A stretch of DNA of 64,000 bases, taken from NCBI GenBank assembly GCA_963556255.1, contig OY744611.1, forward strand, positions 8,650,376 to 8,714,375. Reading direction: 5' to 3'. The stretch's first letter is position 1; the number at the start of each line of letters is the position of its first letter. The notes under the pieces are model-generated. The model searched no databases. It was given only the letters and a program-made list of their open reading frames with translations, and had not been told where the DNA came from. Both the position numbers and the translations under genes were made by a program. Positions 1 to 10,779 of the stretch are shown piece after piece. Origin of the DNA: Allolobophora icterica (taxonomy: Eukaryota; Annelida; Clitellata; Crassiclitellata; Lumbricidae).

Positions 1-61
1 GTTGTTGTTGTTCACTTCTTTTTTTTATTCGACAAATTAAATCAAATCAAACCAGAAGTAA

Positions 62-255
62 TCGATTAGAGTATTGATTGCAAGACTTTTATAATGACAT
101 TTATTGTGATGGCAATAAATCTTAGGTGGCCCTACATGTATAGCGGGATTATTTTCCCTTCTGGATCTCCTTTTGTTGCAAATGGTGACATATTGTTATA
201 CTGATACTGCTTTGTTTTCTAACGGCTTCAATAAAAAGATTTGATTGATTGACTG
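62..255 (+). repeat. LINE-like 3' end with TTGA tail
   Basis: An AT-rich stretch ends in a polyadenylation-like AATAAAA followed by a short TTGATTGATTGACTG tail. Other LINE fragments in this window (for example near 10720-10780) end in the same kind of ATTG repeat. No coding sequence is recognisable, so the call rests only on the tail. It could be unrelated AT-rich DNA. Confidence 0.3.
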
Positions 256-447
256 ATACGTAAGCCTACATGCATATATATTATATATATACATATGCAT
301 AATATACATACACATGGACATTTTATAGAGTACAAGCATCTACTCGAGTATGACCAGAGTACACTTGAATACATTTATCTTCAGCCTGAGGCCAAATCAA
401 CGCAGTAAACGACCCATCCTCTCTAAATCGAGAATGTCCTAGAAGAC

Positions 448-820
448 ATGCTGAACGTCACCAGTGAAGCTTCGACGTCGTCCCAGGGCGCCACTTCTAG
501 TCTCATCAGCGCTTCTTCGACAGTGTGTGGTTTGCCGTCTGCCGACGAAGTGGAACTAGTTACTCTCGGGCTTCGAATCCGCGACTGTCCGACCGACTAC
601 GTCTTTCTGACGTACTACTACGGCTTGCTCGGGTTACTTTCGATTGTTAACCTGACCGGAAATGCTCTTGTCATCCAGTGCCTGGTACGACATCGACACC
701 TGCGCGTACCTGGCAACTACTTCATCTTCAGCCTTGCCTGTTCCGATCTCTGCCTTGGACTGACTTATCCAGTCTACAACGTATCTCACATGGAAATCGC
801 CCAAGTGAGACAGGCATTAG
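448..820 (+). CDS. GPCR exon 1: N-terminus, TM1, TM2
   Basis: The ATG at 448 is chosen because the nearby upstream ATG (433) meets a stop after one codon. The N-terminal ~50 residues are rich in Ser/Thr and carry an N-V-T glycosylation sequon at residue 3. TM1 (about residues 52-78) contains the class A G-N pair (Asn72, position 1.50). TM2 (about 89-112) contains S-L-A-C-S-D with the conserved Asp100 (2.50). The exon ends in phase 1 at GTAAGC (821). No signal peptide is evident, as is usual for the family. Confidence 0.75.
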
Positions 821-1472
821 GTAAGCTCTGATCTGATCTGATTTTATCTGATCCGGTTTAATCTGATCCGATCTTATGTATTCTAATCGAGTCCAAAGTT
901 ATCTAATCTGTTCTGATCAGTTTCAATATAACGTGACCTGTTCTAATCTTATCTTGTCTTCTCCAAAGGAAATTTCCTTTGCAACGTATCTCACATGATA
1001 AACTTTGCTATATGCTATGGATCAGATTACATTAGGTAAGATTACGTTAGACTACATAAGATTAAATTGGATTATGTATGATTCTAGATTGTACTCTTCT
1101 TCCTCTTACAAATTCCATCCTTCAATCGATTGGACTAGACTCGACTAGAACAAACCATGACAGGAGTGGAACACAGTATATAGATTAAAATAATCGGACT
1201 GGTTTAGAAGATTATTCTCCTTATCTTCTTATCGACTAGAATAGAAGATTGAACTGCATAGCTTAAATTAATTTTCCTTTCTTCTTACAGACCGCACCTT
1301 CTATTGACCACATTAGACTAGACTAGAACGTAATAGACTAGACTAGAAGAGAACAGAATAGACTTTATTGGAATGGCATATATTAGATTGCATTACACAA
1401 TGTAATATTATACAACATGTACTTATTCCGCAGATTGCTATTGATGATAAACTCTACTATGTATTCAAACAG
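821..1472 (+). other. GPCR intron 1
   Basis: Donor GTAAGC at 821 and acceptor AACAG at 1468-1472. The interior is degenerate low-complexity sequence built from CTGATCTGATC-like and TAGACTAGACTAGA-like runs. I see no coding sequence. Confidence 0.6.
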
Positions 1473-1676
1473 GTGGTTGGTATTTTTGCACGGGAATCAT
1501 AACGCTCTATCTCGGCTTACAGTCCGTGTCAGCTGTAACCCGCTTCATATCCATTCGTAGCCCCCTTCGATTCTCATCCATCGTCACCCGTGCCCGTGCC
1601 CTTGTCTCAGCAGTCCTGCTCTGGGTGATTCTAATTGCCCTCTCGGCAGTTCTCTACTTCTGAATTCCCAGAAGTG
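1473..1676 (+). CDS. GPCR exon 2: TM3-TM4, contains in-frame stop
   Basis: In phase with exon 1 it reads G-G-W-Y-F-C, with the expected TM3 cysteine, then a TM3 ending in V-T-R-F where D/E-R-Y is usual, then I-R-S-P-L-R-F (intracellular loop 2) and a hydrophobic TM4 (about V-L-L-W-V-I-L-I-A-L). TGA at 1661-1663 follows TM4 in the same frame. After the stop the exon runs 13 nt to a good donor, GTAAGTG at 1677, in phase 1, which fits exon 3. So the splice structure survives around the stop. Confidence 0.65.
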
Positions 1677-3467
1677 GTAAGTGAAAAGCGATTATTCTAT
1701 TTAATTTAATTCTGTGCAATGCGATTCTGTTCTACTCTACCCTATTCTATTCTATTCTACTCTATTTTATTCTGTCCTACTCCAGAGTAATCCAGTTTAC
1801 ATGAACAGGAGGTTACATTCGATCGTTTGTTTTGTTCTGTTAATCAACTGCTGCTCCACTAGCTTAATCGTTCGCCAACCTGTTCAATCGGTAAATTCGC
1901 CTAACTTTACTGTACCCAAACTCACCTCACAATGCCTTCCTTACATTCGGTCGCCTTACTTAACCCATCTCTTCCCGTTTTACCCTTCGCCTCATCACTC
2001 GTATACCCTCACATTACTCCTTATTTTCAGTGATATTTTACTTCTAAAAATAATTCCTAATCCAGTTTTAGTTCAGTTCTGAGCTCTTGAATTTTACTTC
2101 TAATTCAAATTTTACTTGACAAATAATTTTACTTGTCATTCCTATTTTAGTTCTCAAATAATTTTACTTTTTATTTTAGTTTTTCAAATAATTATAAATT
2201 TCAGCGCTGTAAAAGTATGCATCACTTGCATGGAGAAGCGCGCCAAACTTGTCGCGTAAAGAAAAAACTGTTCAAGTAAAACAATGGGTTGAACGTTAGT
2301 CTAACAATGCAGCATCTATCCCCCTCCCAAGACTTGTAATGCTTTTATTTTTTCTAGCAAGTGCTTTACCACAGAGTCCGTCATTTTCCCCGTTGGTTCT
2401 TGGCATGTCGGTCTGCCTGTAGCTTCATCAAAATGAAAAATCCCAAACCGCGCTATCTCACTTTCTTCCGGCCAACATTCTCGATTAACTCATAATTTTA
2501 CAATTTAACGATCAAACCTGAAATCAAATGGCGTTATGAAACTGAGATCGTTAGTACGCAAGCGGGACAATTAGGCCTATTAGACAACGAAGACCAAAGA
2601 TAGTATATTACATAAGAATGGTATACGTACGGCTTCATCTCAGCCGAAGTTTTCCAATGGGTTATGTGTTTGGATCGCGTGCAATTTTACTCGCCTTCAT
2701 CTCAACTTACGTTAAAGCGCCACAAGAAGTAAATGATTTTAGTTCTGAAAATAATTGTTAATTTCGTTCATAATTTTAGTTCGGCAAATAATTTCTAATT
2801 CAATTCCTAATGTCGTTTTTGGCTAGTGATATAATTCCTACTTTTACTAATAGTTTTCGTTAACGAAATCATTTATTTTCACTTGTAATTTTAGTTTTCG
2901 TTAACAAAAATATCACTGCTTATTTTAACTCATCTAACCTTACCGCTTATCACCTTGATCCTCTAACATTACCTTACCTAACGTTTACTCTCGTTACTTT
3001 TATATTTCACCTGACCTTAACTTGCCCTACCTCACTTACACTTTGCCTCACCTTGCCTCATCTCTCATTACTTTAGCTTGCCTTAACTTGCCTTATTTAA
3101 CCTTTCTTACCTCTCGCATCCTCATATTATACCTTATTTCAACTTTCCTCATCTTACCTGTTTCTTGTTTCTTACCTCAGTCATAGAGCTTCTTCGGTTG
3201 CTGGACCTAGATTTGGAACTCTCTCCCTCTATCCCTCTGTCCGTTCTGCTAACTCTCCCCCTGTATCTGTCCGTTCTGCTAACTCTCCCCCTGTATCTGT
3301 CCGTTCTGCTAACTCTCTCCCTGTATCTGTCCGTTCTGCTAACTCTGTCCCTGTATCTGTCCGCAGTATAGACACCGGCGTGATAGAAGTTACTAAAATC
3401 ACAAGCATAGTTCTTCACTCCAATTACCTTACCTCCTGTTACGTTAACTATATCTCCTGTCTTGTAG
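1677..3467 (+). other. GPCR intron 2, low-complexity
   Basis: 1.8 kb between donor GTAAGTG (1677) and acceptor TTGTAG (3462-3467). It contains TCTATTC-type runs (1730-1790), irregular repeats of TAATTTTACTT/AATTTTAGTT (about 2090-2200 and 2740-2930), C/T-rich CTTACCTCA-like tracts (2935-3180) and the minisatellite listed separately. No gene is seen inside. Confidence 0.55.
3238..3363. repeat. 30-bp minisatellite, about 4 copies
   Basis: Tandem units of 30 bp built around CTGTATCTGTCCGTTCTGCT, with one- or two-base differences between copies, lie inside GPCR intron 2. Open frames on both strands here are by-products of a repeat length divisible by three. Confidence 0.85.
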
Positions 3468-3607
3468 ATTCGTATCCGGGCGTCTGTCGTTACGAGCGAT
3501 TCCTCAAGTACAGTCACATCATTTTCACCTGTGTTTTGTCGGTCATCGCTCCTCTGGTCCTCATGACAATCCTCTATGGCCTGATGGCACTAGAGGCCAA
3601 GAAACAT
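3468..3607 (+). CDS. GPCR exon 3: extracellular loop 2 and TM5
   Basis: It begins after TTGTAG in phase 1, giving D-S-Y-P-G-V-C-R-Y-E-R-F. The Cys is the expected partner of the TM3 cysteine. A ~23-residue hydrophobic TM5 with a proline follows (I-A-P-L-V-L-M), then a Y-G-L-M-A-L-E-A-K-K-H tail typical of the start of intracellular loop 3. The short loop and C-x-x-E pattern resemble adenosine receptors. The exon ends in phase 0 at GTGAGC (3608). Confidence 0.7.
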
Positions 3608-4267
3608 GTGAGCAGATCAAACTGTCCAATCAAATCAAATCCAATATAATCAATATAATCTGTTATAAAATACACGTGACTGAAAACTAATGTAATCTAC
3701 CAGTAATGTTCTACAGTATATAGTCTAGACCAGTCTATCATATTCTAATCTGTTCTGTTTTGTACTATTCAATTTCTATTGTATTCTATTTCAGTGTAAT
3801 CTGGTCTACATGATAGTCTGGGCTGATCTATTATGTTCCATTAAATTTTTAATATTCTGTAATCTAGTTTGCAGTATATTCTAAGCCAGTGTATATGTTC
3901 TTGTTATTCATTTCATCCATTTATTAAGTGCCACTATCTAATGTCCAAGCATCATCGATGACGCTGAGTAATTGTGCACAAGTGACTGAAGGACTTTCTC
4001 AAGGTTCCTCATACAGTAATCGTTTCAGAGAAGAGTATATTTTATTACATTTTATATAGTATACATTCTGATCTAGTTTGCAGTATAGACTCTATAGGTT
4101 AAATTATTTTTGTTCTATTAGCCTATAGTCTATACTCTAGTCCAGTGTGATCTAGTTTAAAGAACTGTCCAGGCTAAACTATGCTGTTCTATTCTAATAT
4201 AGTCTATAGCATAGTCAGTATATACAATGTATATAGGGCAATCTAAACAATTATTACTTCTCTGTAG

Positions 4268-4380
4268 TGTGTGTGTGTGTGTGTGCGTGTGTGTGTGTGT
4301 GTGTCTGTGTGTGTCTGTGTGTGTCTGTGTCTCTGTGTGTGTCTCTGTGTGTGTATGTGTGTGTATGTGTATGTATGTGT
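4268..4380. repeat. (GT)n microsatellite
   Basis: Nearly continuous GT dinucleotides with TCTGT interruptions, grading into GTAT repeats. Confidence 0.9.
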
Positions 4381-4525
4381 GAAAGCATATATATAGCTGA
4401 CGACTTATATAGAACACCGTGATAACACAGAGTGGTATTAGGCCTTGTTGCGTCGGGGTTACGCTTTGACCCAGTTTCCTTCCTTTCGATTGATTAGTAG
4501 TATAGTTCCTCTTTAACGCCTGTGG

Positions 4526-4528
<3 letters not shown>

Positions 4529-4613
<85 letters not shown>
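4529..4613. repeat. (TA)n microsatellite
   Basis: About 42 uninterrupted TA dinucleotides, followed by a TA-rich, partly palindromic region up to about 4800. Confidence 0.9.
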
Positions 4614-4615
<2 letters not shown>

Positions 4616-4895
4616 CATTTATATACAGTTCATGTTTAACTAATATGGCTATATATACGCCCATGGCCATACATATATATGTATATACATATATACATAT
4701 ATACATATATACATATATGTGAAAGCATATATATAGCTGACGACCGTCCATGGCTATATATATATATATGTATATAGCCATGGGCATATATATAGCCATA
4801 TTAGTTAAACATGAACAGTATGTAAATGCTATATACTATATAAATATATTCATCATATACATTAAGTCTGATCTCTGGCAAACTCCCGTTCCCAG

Positions 4896-5030
4896 GTGGC
4901 GCCAGCGATCATACGTGGCGCCATCTGCTGCGTCTGGGTGCTGATCATCTGTCGTACGGCGGTCGCATCATTAACTGTGTGTGGATGGAGGGAGGGCAGT
5001 GGGAGGTCCGATACGCTTGGCATTGATTAG
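4896..5030 (+). CDS. possible GPCR exon 4: TM6-like helix
   Basis: After a pyrimidine-rich acceptor ending CCCAG, phase 0 continues directly from exon 3: V-A-P-A-I-I-R-G-A-I-C-C-V-W-V-L-I-I-C-R. This resembles TM6 of adenosine-type receptors, where a G-x-x-x-C-W core is expected. The frame ends at TAG (5028-5030) after 44 residues, without a TM7 or NPxxY motif. Base composition is clearly more GC-rich than the flanks. Either the 3' part of the gene is lost or further exons lie elsewhere. Confidence 0.4.
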   Translation: MAPAIIRGAICCVWVLIICRTAVASLTVCGWREGSGRSDTLGID

Positions 5031-5173
5031 AACTGACTAGATGGATGACCAGCCATCGTGCACAAAACACGCATCGGTCAGCATTACGTGGACACATGTT
5101 GCGCCTCTGCCCACCCGTCGCCTAATACCTCTTCATGGCGCACATTAAATAGTCCTTAGTAGCGCTAAATAAG

Positions 5174-5411
5174 ACGTTCTCGTGTATAGGACGTTCCCGT
5201 GTATAGGACGTTCTTGTGTATAGGACGTGCTCGTGTATAGGACGTTCTCGTGTATAGGACGTTCTCTTGTATAGGACGTTCTCGTGTATAGGACGTTCTC
5301 TTGTATAGGACGTTCCCGTGTATAGGACGTTCCCGTGTATAGGACGTTCTCGTGTATAGGACGTTCTCGTGTATAGGACGTTCTCGTGTATAGGACGTTC
5401 TCGTGTATAGG
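5174..5411. repeat. 17-bp minisatellite, 14 copies
   Basis: Exactly 14 units of 17 bp, consensus ACGTTCTCGTGTATAGG, with occasional C/T changes. The open frames on the minus strand arise from the repeat and are not genes. Confidence 0.95.
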
Positions 5412-5470
5412 TCGCACGCCCCGTGTTCCGTCGTCCGCCGAGGGATTTGATTTCGTCCAGGGGCAGATAC

Positions 5471-5615
5471 TATGAGTAGGCCTATGTCAGCCATTAGTGT
5501 GCCAACAATGAGTAGGCCAACTGTGAGAATGCCAACTATGAGGATTCAAACTGTGAGTATGCCAACTATGAGTATGCCAACTATGAGTATGCCAACTATG
5601 AGTATGAGAATGTCA
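5471..5615. repeat. 15-bp minisatellite
   Basis: Imperfect tandem units of ATGAGTATGCCAACT, more degenerate at the left end. Confidence 0.85.
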
Positions 5616-5857
5616 ACACCGTAATTGTAATCTTTGAATTTCTAAAGCGCTACAATGAAGCCTAGCGCAGGGCACCAGGTTATTCACGAGCTATGTGCAT
5701 CAAAACAGAGGCGTTGTTCATAGATGCTAAATGTAGTTCCGAGTTCAGTTACCAGAGAGAAAAGAGAGAGAAGGCAGAGAGAAGACAGTGGTTGAGACTA
5801 TACCAAAGACTTCACGATGACTACAATGCTACAAGGGCTACTACTTCCCCTACTCTT

Positions 5858-5920
5858 GCTACTACTATACTACTACTACTACTACTACTGTTACTACTAC
5901 TACTGCTACTACTACTACTG

Positions 5921-5965
<45 letters not shown>

Positions 5966-6075
5966 ATAATAATAATAATAATAATAAATAATAAATTATA
6001 ATAATAATAATAATAATAATACTATTACTACTACTATTACTACTACCACTATTACTACTACCACTATTACTACTA
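5858..6075. repeat. (TAC)n and (TAA)n compound microsatellite
   Basis: ACT/TAC triplets (5860-5963) pass into TAA triplets (5964-6020), then back to irregular TAC/CAC triplets. Confidence 0.9.
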
Positions 6076-6104
6076 CCATCACCACGACGCCACTATTGTA
6101 TTCA

Positions 6105-6760
6105 GACCAAACATACAACTGAATGCATTACAAAATCCAATGATGCAAATATTATTTTATTTAGCCTAATTTATAATCCAAAGGATGGCACAGTTACATA
6201 CATAACCTTACTTAAACACTATGCAACACAATACAATACAAAGAAGTTGCCCTCCTTCCAAAGTTCAGAAGTATACACACGACCATACGACAGAACATCG
6301 ATGGCACTGAGCACCTGTGAATGATGAACTTGCTCAAGGTCCTTATACAGTGACCGCTCGAGTCCTTACCATCCACGTCACAGGCCGAGCATTCTATGCA
6401 ATCCACAAAGAAGTTCCGACACGCAAAACACTTCGTGTCAGGTAATCAGCTACCTCGTCTCATTTCTATATAGCTTTAGTTAACAACGTTTTAAGAGTGT
6501 CTAAGGCAAACCGCCTCTGAATTCATTCTGGTGTTGCGACTCGTTCTTATACAATTTGTTACATCGTTTTACAGGTGTCTAGGACGAGCGTTACTTTAGT
6601 TAGTCTCTCAAGCCTATATAGCTTTGGTTGACGTTGACATCGCTTTAAATGTGTCTAAAGCGAGTGTTCTTTTCACTTGGCTGCGGCGCCACGTATGGAA
6701 GTGTAATGTATACGCTAGCATTAAATTACAACTTCAGTTAATTTTAATTGATAACTTCTG
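6105..6760 (+). repeat. dispersed repeat, copy 1
   Basis: It aligns by eye, colinearly, with 13955-14760. Shared blocks include GAATGCATTACAAAATCCAA, GTATACACACGACCATACGA and CAGAACATCGAT, and both end in a shared ACGCTAGCATTAAATTACA. Its right half holds ~100-bp diverged tandem units with a TATAGCTTTGGTTG start and a GTGTCTAAGGCGAG core. Both copies follow a TAC/CAC microsatellite. The middle contains a SINE-like block (CATCGATGGCACTGAG) that also occurs near 18130 and 34410. Confidence 0.7.
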
Positions 6761-6869
6761 TAGCGCCGGTATTTAATACAAAAGGCTTCAACCACTGGCA
6801 CAGTAAATGAAGCCGCAGTCGGGTCAATGGCCAGAAAATCAGAAATAAACACTACACTCTCTGGAACTT

Positions 6870-7765
6870 GTAACATTTCCAGGGTCAAGGAATCGATTTA
6901 TCGTAGTGGCAATAGTGTGGACATACGATTTTCCAAGATGGCGGCCAATATGGCCGCCAGACACAACAATATGTATTTCTCAGCTCATAGGTAAGCTACA
7001 ATTGCAAATGAATTGTCAATTGTAACATATTCAAGGTCAAGGAATCGATTAATCATAGTGGCAATAGTGTAGGAATAATACTTTCCAAGATGGCGGCCAA
7101 TATGGCCGTGAAAACACAAATATATATATATATATATCTCAGCACATAGGTAGGCTACAATGACAAATGAGGTATCAATTGTAACATTTCTAAGGTCAAG
7201 AAATCAAACTATCGTAGTGGCAATCGTGTGGGAATACTAATTTCCAAGATGGCGGCCAACATGACCGCCAAAACACAAAAATATGTATATCTCAGGTTGT
7301 AGGCTCCAATGACAAATAAAGTGTCAATTGTAACATTTCCAAGGTCAGGGAATCGATTCATCGCAGTGGCAATGGTGACCGATCAGTCAGCTGATTGATA
7401 ATTCCTATTTTTGTGTTTTGTCGGCCATATTGGCCGCCATCTTGGATAATGGTATTCCCACGCTATTGTCACTACGATAAATGAATTCCTTGACCTTGGA
7501 AATGCTACAATTGACACTTCATTTGTCATTGTATCTTACGTACAAGCCGAGATATACACATTTTTGTGTTTGGGCGGCCATGTTGGCCGCCATCTTGGAC
7601 AGTAGTATTCACACACTATTACCACTGCGATAAATCGATTCCTTTACCTTGGAAATATTACAATTGATACTTCATTTGTCATTTTAGGTTACCTATGAGC
7701 TGAGACATGCATATTTTTGTTTTGGCGGCCATATTGGCCGCCATCTTAGAAAATAAACTCTCCAC
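6870..7765. repeat. foldback array of ~155-bp units with AAGATGGCGGC motif
   Basis: Three direct and three inverted diverged units of about 150-160 bp meet near 7385. Each unit carries a run like TTCCAAGGTCAAGGAATCGA, then GTAGTGGCAATAGTGTGG, then AAGATGGCGGCCAATATGG followed by CCGCC. The core starts at 6935, 7087 and 7246 on the plus strand and is reversed near 7423-7445, 7575-7597 and 7724-7747. AAGATGGCGGC matches the known YY1 consensus. The inverted halves make it a likely foldback element; no transposase is present. Confidence 0.75.
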
Positions 7766-7891
7766 AATTATGAAACTATTAACACTCAATTCCATGGTAG
7801 ATTCCACACTTGATTTATGATTGGAAGTCACTTATGAGCTCATATCTTTAAAAAACATATCTGCCCTATGAACGAAAAAATAATGACATCG

Positions 7892-8098
7892 AGGACGAAG
7901 AGGGGTAAATTTTTACCCAGGACACTTTGGATTGAAAAATCTTTTTCCGACCACATGGCAATGTGGTGGGTATGCAGTCAGAATATGTCATTGGTGGTAA
8001 CTTGTAAACACGTGGAACGACAAATGATGCCTACCTACAGTTGCTCCGCAATCAACATCCAAACAGCCCTGGGGTAATTATTTACCCCTTTCCGTCCT
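7892..8098. mobile_element. short inverted-repeat element (MITE-like)
   Basis: Termini of about 30 bp are inverted copies: AGGACGAAGAGGGGTAAAT at the left, and ATTTACCCCTTTCCGTCCT at the right. Each is followed inward by a second run of the motif (TTACCC / GGGTAA). No convincing target duplication is visible, so the family is unassigned. The small open frame inside is not supported as a gene. Confidence 0.5.
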
Positions 8099-8271
8099 GC
8101 GAAGGTTAAAATGAACCGAAACACATATAAGAATGGGATATGAAGGAAGAATATTCATTTTGGCACTTACTGCGCTCTATTTACACACCTGTGAAGCGAT
8201 GTCAACAGATGTTATTTATTATGGGCAGAGCGCTCGTCACGTCTTAGGTGATACTAAATAAAGCGTAGTTA

Positions 8272-8680
8272 CTAACAGATTAAACAACAGCGTTTTAGAG
8301 AGTTAGCAGATGCATGCGGCACGGAGTCAAAGGCAACAGCATGTAAGTGAAATGGCTGACTGTTCCAGTAGGAAGTTTCAACACGCGCTGAGACACGATG
8401 GGCTCGAGTTGAAGTGCGACAGCGCGGGACTTCCATATCTCCATGGTCCGCAGATCGCAGCGATCGCAGACCCAGCTGACTGGAGATTGAAACACAGAAG
8501 CTCCCTGATGTACCCGGAGCAGTGCTAACAATTGTTATACGCATCAGCATGACGATCTTGAAAGCAATACGATTCGCAACAGGAGGCCAATGCAGTGTAT
8601 CTGGCATAGGTTCAGTTATATGCGAATACTTGGGCTTGATGGCTACGACTCTAGCATCACAATTGCACAGAGCCATCGAT
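8272..8680 (-). pseudogene. LINE reverse-transcriptase C-terminal fragment
   Basis: On the minus strand the translation holds L-H-W-P-P-V-A-N-R-I-A-F-K-I, then L-R-S-L-R-S-A, then G-D-M-E-V-P-R-C-R-T. This is the order seen after the RT domain in CR1/L2-type LINEs (LHWLPV..RI.FK; RSA.GD..VPR.RT). It is 5' truncated and degraded. The copy at 21740-22260 is the same family in the same orientation. Confidence 0.65.
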
Positions 8681-8689
8681 TGAAATGCT

Positions 8690-8895
8690 TGGTCATTAAC
8701 GGGGGCGCTTAGTAAGTTCGTAATAATAATAATAAACTATTTACTATATCGTAATAACTATATAGTAATAATAATAATAATAATTGTAATAATAATAATA
8801 ATAATAGTAGTAGCATTATGCAGTAATAATAATAGTACAGACGATCATACCACAATAATAAAAATAATAACAATAATAATAATACTGACTGATGA
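8690..8895 (+). repeat. SINE/LINE-like tail with (AAT)n
   Basis: The run CCATCGATTGAAATGCTTGG...GTAAGTTCGTAATAATAAT is followed by interrupted AAT triplets. The same junction occurs at 22400-22500, so it belongs to a repeat family ending in AAT repeats. Confidence 0.5.
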
Positions 8896-9276
8896 CGTCA
8901 ATCGTGAGACAAACGCAGCTGATGACGTAAAAGCCCTTGCCATGGCGACGTTAGCAGATTTTCGATGTAGACGAAGCTTACGTTTAGTTGAAAATTTCTT
9001 CTCAAATATTCGTTTGAAAAATTCGATTTAAGATATATTTTCTTCTTATTTTGTACTGCAAAGAGAAGCTTGATGTTAAGAAATAAGAAGATCGAGATGG
9101 TGATCGATATTGAAGGTACTAAAATCTTTTATTATCGAAAAACGAACGTCATTTTTAGAGCTCTCAGCTCAATGGTTGGAACTGCGGTCTATTTCGATGG
9201 TAGCCTAATAACAGATCTACCATACAAATAATAAATTAATAAAGAATTAACGTGCTTTACAGAAATTTGAATAAAA

Positions 9277-9494
<218 letters not shown>

Positions 9495-9748
9495 GTAATC
9501 ATAGTGATTATAATAAGGATGATGCTTTGCTCTACTCACCTCTATGGCCCGGAAGTAGAAAGATAATTTGGCTCAGTCTCAGACACGACAATAGTAACCC
9601 AAGCTCGACGGTCATATAAAGTGTTCGTTACACTTACCCACCAATAAAGCATGAAGGTCTGAGTTGGCGCTGGGTGGCACGAGTCGGTCACCAATTCATT
9701 TATTAACCCCGCTCTATGTTGCTTAACATCATTGCACCTGCCAGCGCC

Positions 9749-9840
<92 letters not shown>
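9749..9840. repeat. (TA)n microsatellite at a palindrome edge
   Basis: About 46 TA dinucleotides end exactly where the left arm of the large palindrome begins (9841). Confidence 0.9.
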
Positions 9841-9842
<2 letters not shown>

Positions 9843-10133
9843 CCCCTGCTCGCTGTTGCATGGTTGCAGTGTGAGCGAAAGGAACATGCAAGTCACTGCG
9901 GGCGGTGGAACGGAGTAAACGGTGACCAAGAAGTGCGGACGCTGGAAAGCAGAGCTCGAATGTAGACTTCGTAGACTTCGATAGGCATAATCCAGTTGAA
10001 TACATTCAATAGACATTTTATCCGTGAGAATTTTGTAAACAATGTTGTAAACAATGGGTGTACAGACATTATAATATATATATATATATATATATATGTT
10101 GTAAACAATGTTGTAAACAATGGGTGTACAGAC

Positions 10134-10177
<44 letters not shown>

Positions 10178-10395
10178 GTCTGTACACCCATTGTTTACAA
10201 CATTGTTTACAAAATTCTCACGGATAAAATGTCTATTGAATGTATTCAACTGGATTATGCCTATCGAAGTCTACATTCGAGCTCTGCTTTCCAGCGTCCG
10301 CACTTCTTGGTCACCGTTTACTCCGTTCCACCGCCCGCAGTGACTTGCATGTTCCTTTCGCTCACACTGCAACCATGCAACAGCGAGCAGGGGCG
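9841..10395. repeat. large palindrome (inverted duplication of a LINE piece)
   Basis: Left arm 9841-10074 and right arm 10171-10395 are near-perfect inverted copies. They differ by a 9-bp duplication of TAGACTTCG in the left arm. The centre holds TA runs and an extra direct copy of the GTTGTAAACAATGGGTGTAC block (10098-10140). The right arm is LINE coding sequence. The outermost 8 bases of both arms are the end of a MITE (see 10388-10558), so the inversion happened after the MITE landed. Confidence 0.9.
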
Positions 10396-10740
10396 TCTAC
10401 ACCATAGAAACCTTGGAGCAAATGCTCCATCCAAGAAATAAGGGGGAAAGATTTGTCAGTGTGCGTGCCACCATTTTAGGGGGGGAAGGAACGGCTAGGG
10501 GGGAAGAAGAGGGGGAAAAGGACGTTGCTCCAATGACTTAGGGGGATAGACGCCTCTGACAGCGAGCATTCTCCGTTGACGGTCCCACTATCTGGAATGG
10601 CCTTCCTGTCGGACTGCGATCTCTCCCTCGAGACTCGTCCCCTCTTTCTTATCTGCTCTTAAGGCTGTTCTCTTTCGTCGAGGTTGGGCTGGGAACGCCT
10701 CTGAATAGTTGCCTTGAAGAGCGCGCTATATAACTGTCTA

Positions 10741-10779
<39 letters not shown>

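Larger units (their letters stand above)
3608..4895 (+). other. probable GPCR intron 3 with microsatellites
   Basis: Between donor GTGAGC (3608) and a candidate acceptor CCCAG (4891-4895) lie degenerate TCTATTCTA-like sequence, a decayed SINE-related patch (about 3940-4030), and GT, TA and ATAC microsatellites. A TA-rich stretch at 4620-4820 repeats parts of itself in inverted order. No coding sequence is seen. Confidence 0.45.
448..5030 (+). pseudogene. adenosine-receptor-like rhodopsin-class GPCR, apparently broken
   Basis: Four segments with GT/AG borders and matching phases (1, 1, 0) join into a seven-helix-type receptor: 448-820, 1473-1676, 3468-3607 and tentatively 4896-5030. TM1 and TM2 are in exon 1, TM3 and TM4 in exon 2, extracellular loop 2 and TM5 in exon 3, and a TM6-like helix in exon 4. 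The pattern of PLRF followed by a T-R-A segment, and of C-R-Y-E before an amphipathic TM5, resembles adenosine receptors; a ligand cannot be assigned. Three defects argue for a pseudogene: an in-frame TGA at 1661-1663 directly after TM4, T-R-F in place of the D/E-R-Y motif at the end of TM3, and no recognisable TM7 (NPxxY). A sequencing error at the TGA, or a very divergent receptor, remains possible. Confidence 0.6.

Noticed and set aside
1714..2082. 122-codon frame in GPCR intron 2
   Set aside because: Low-complexity TCTATTC translation with no homology features, lying between well-phased exons.
4494..4799. Open frames of alternating Tyr/Ile
   Set aside because: They are translations of TA microsatellites; the same holds for frames in AAT, TAC, AAGG and CGAC arrays elsewhere.
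5174..5411. CRISPR-like array
   Set aside because: Direct 17-bp tandem repeats without spacers in an animal genome; a minisatellite.
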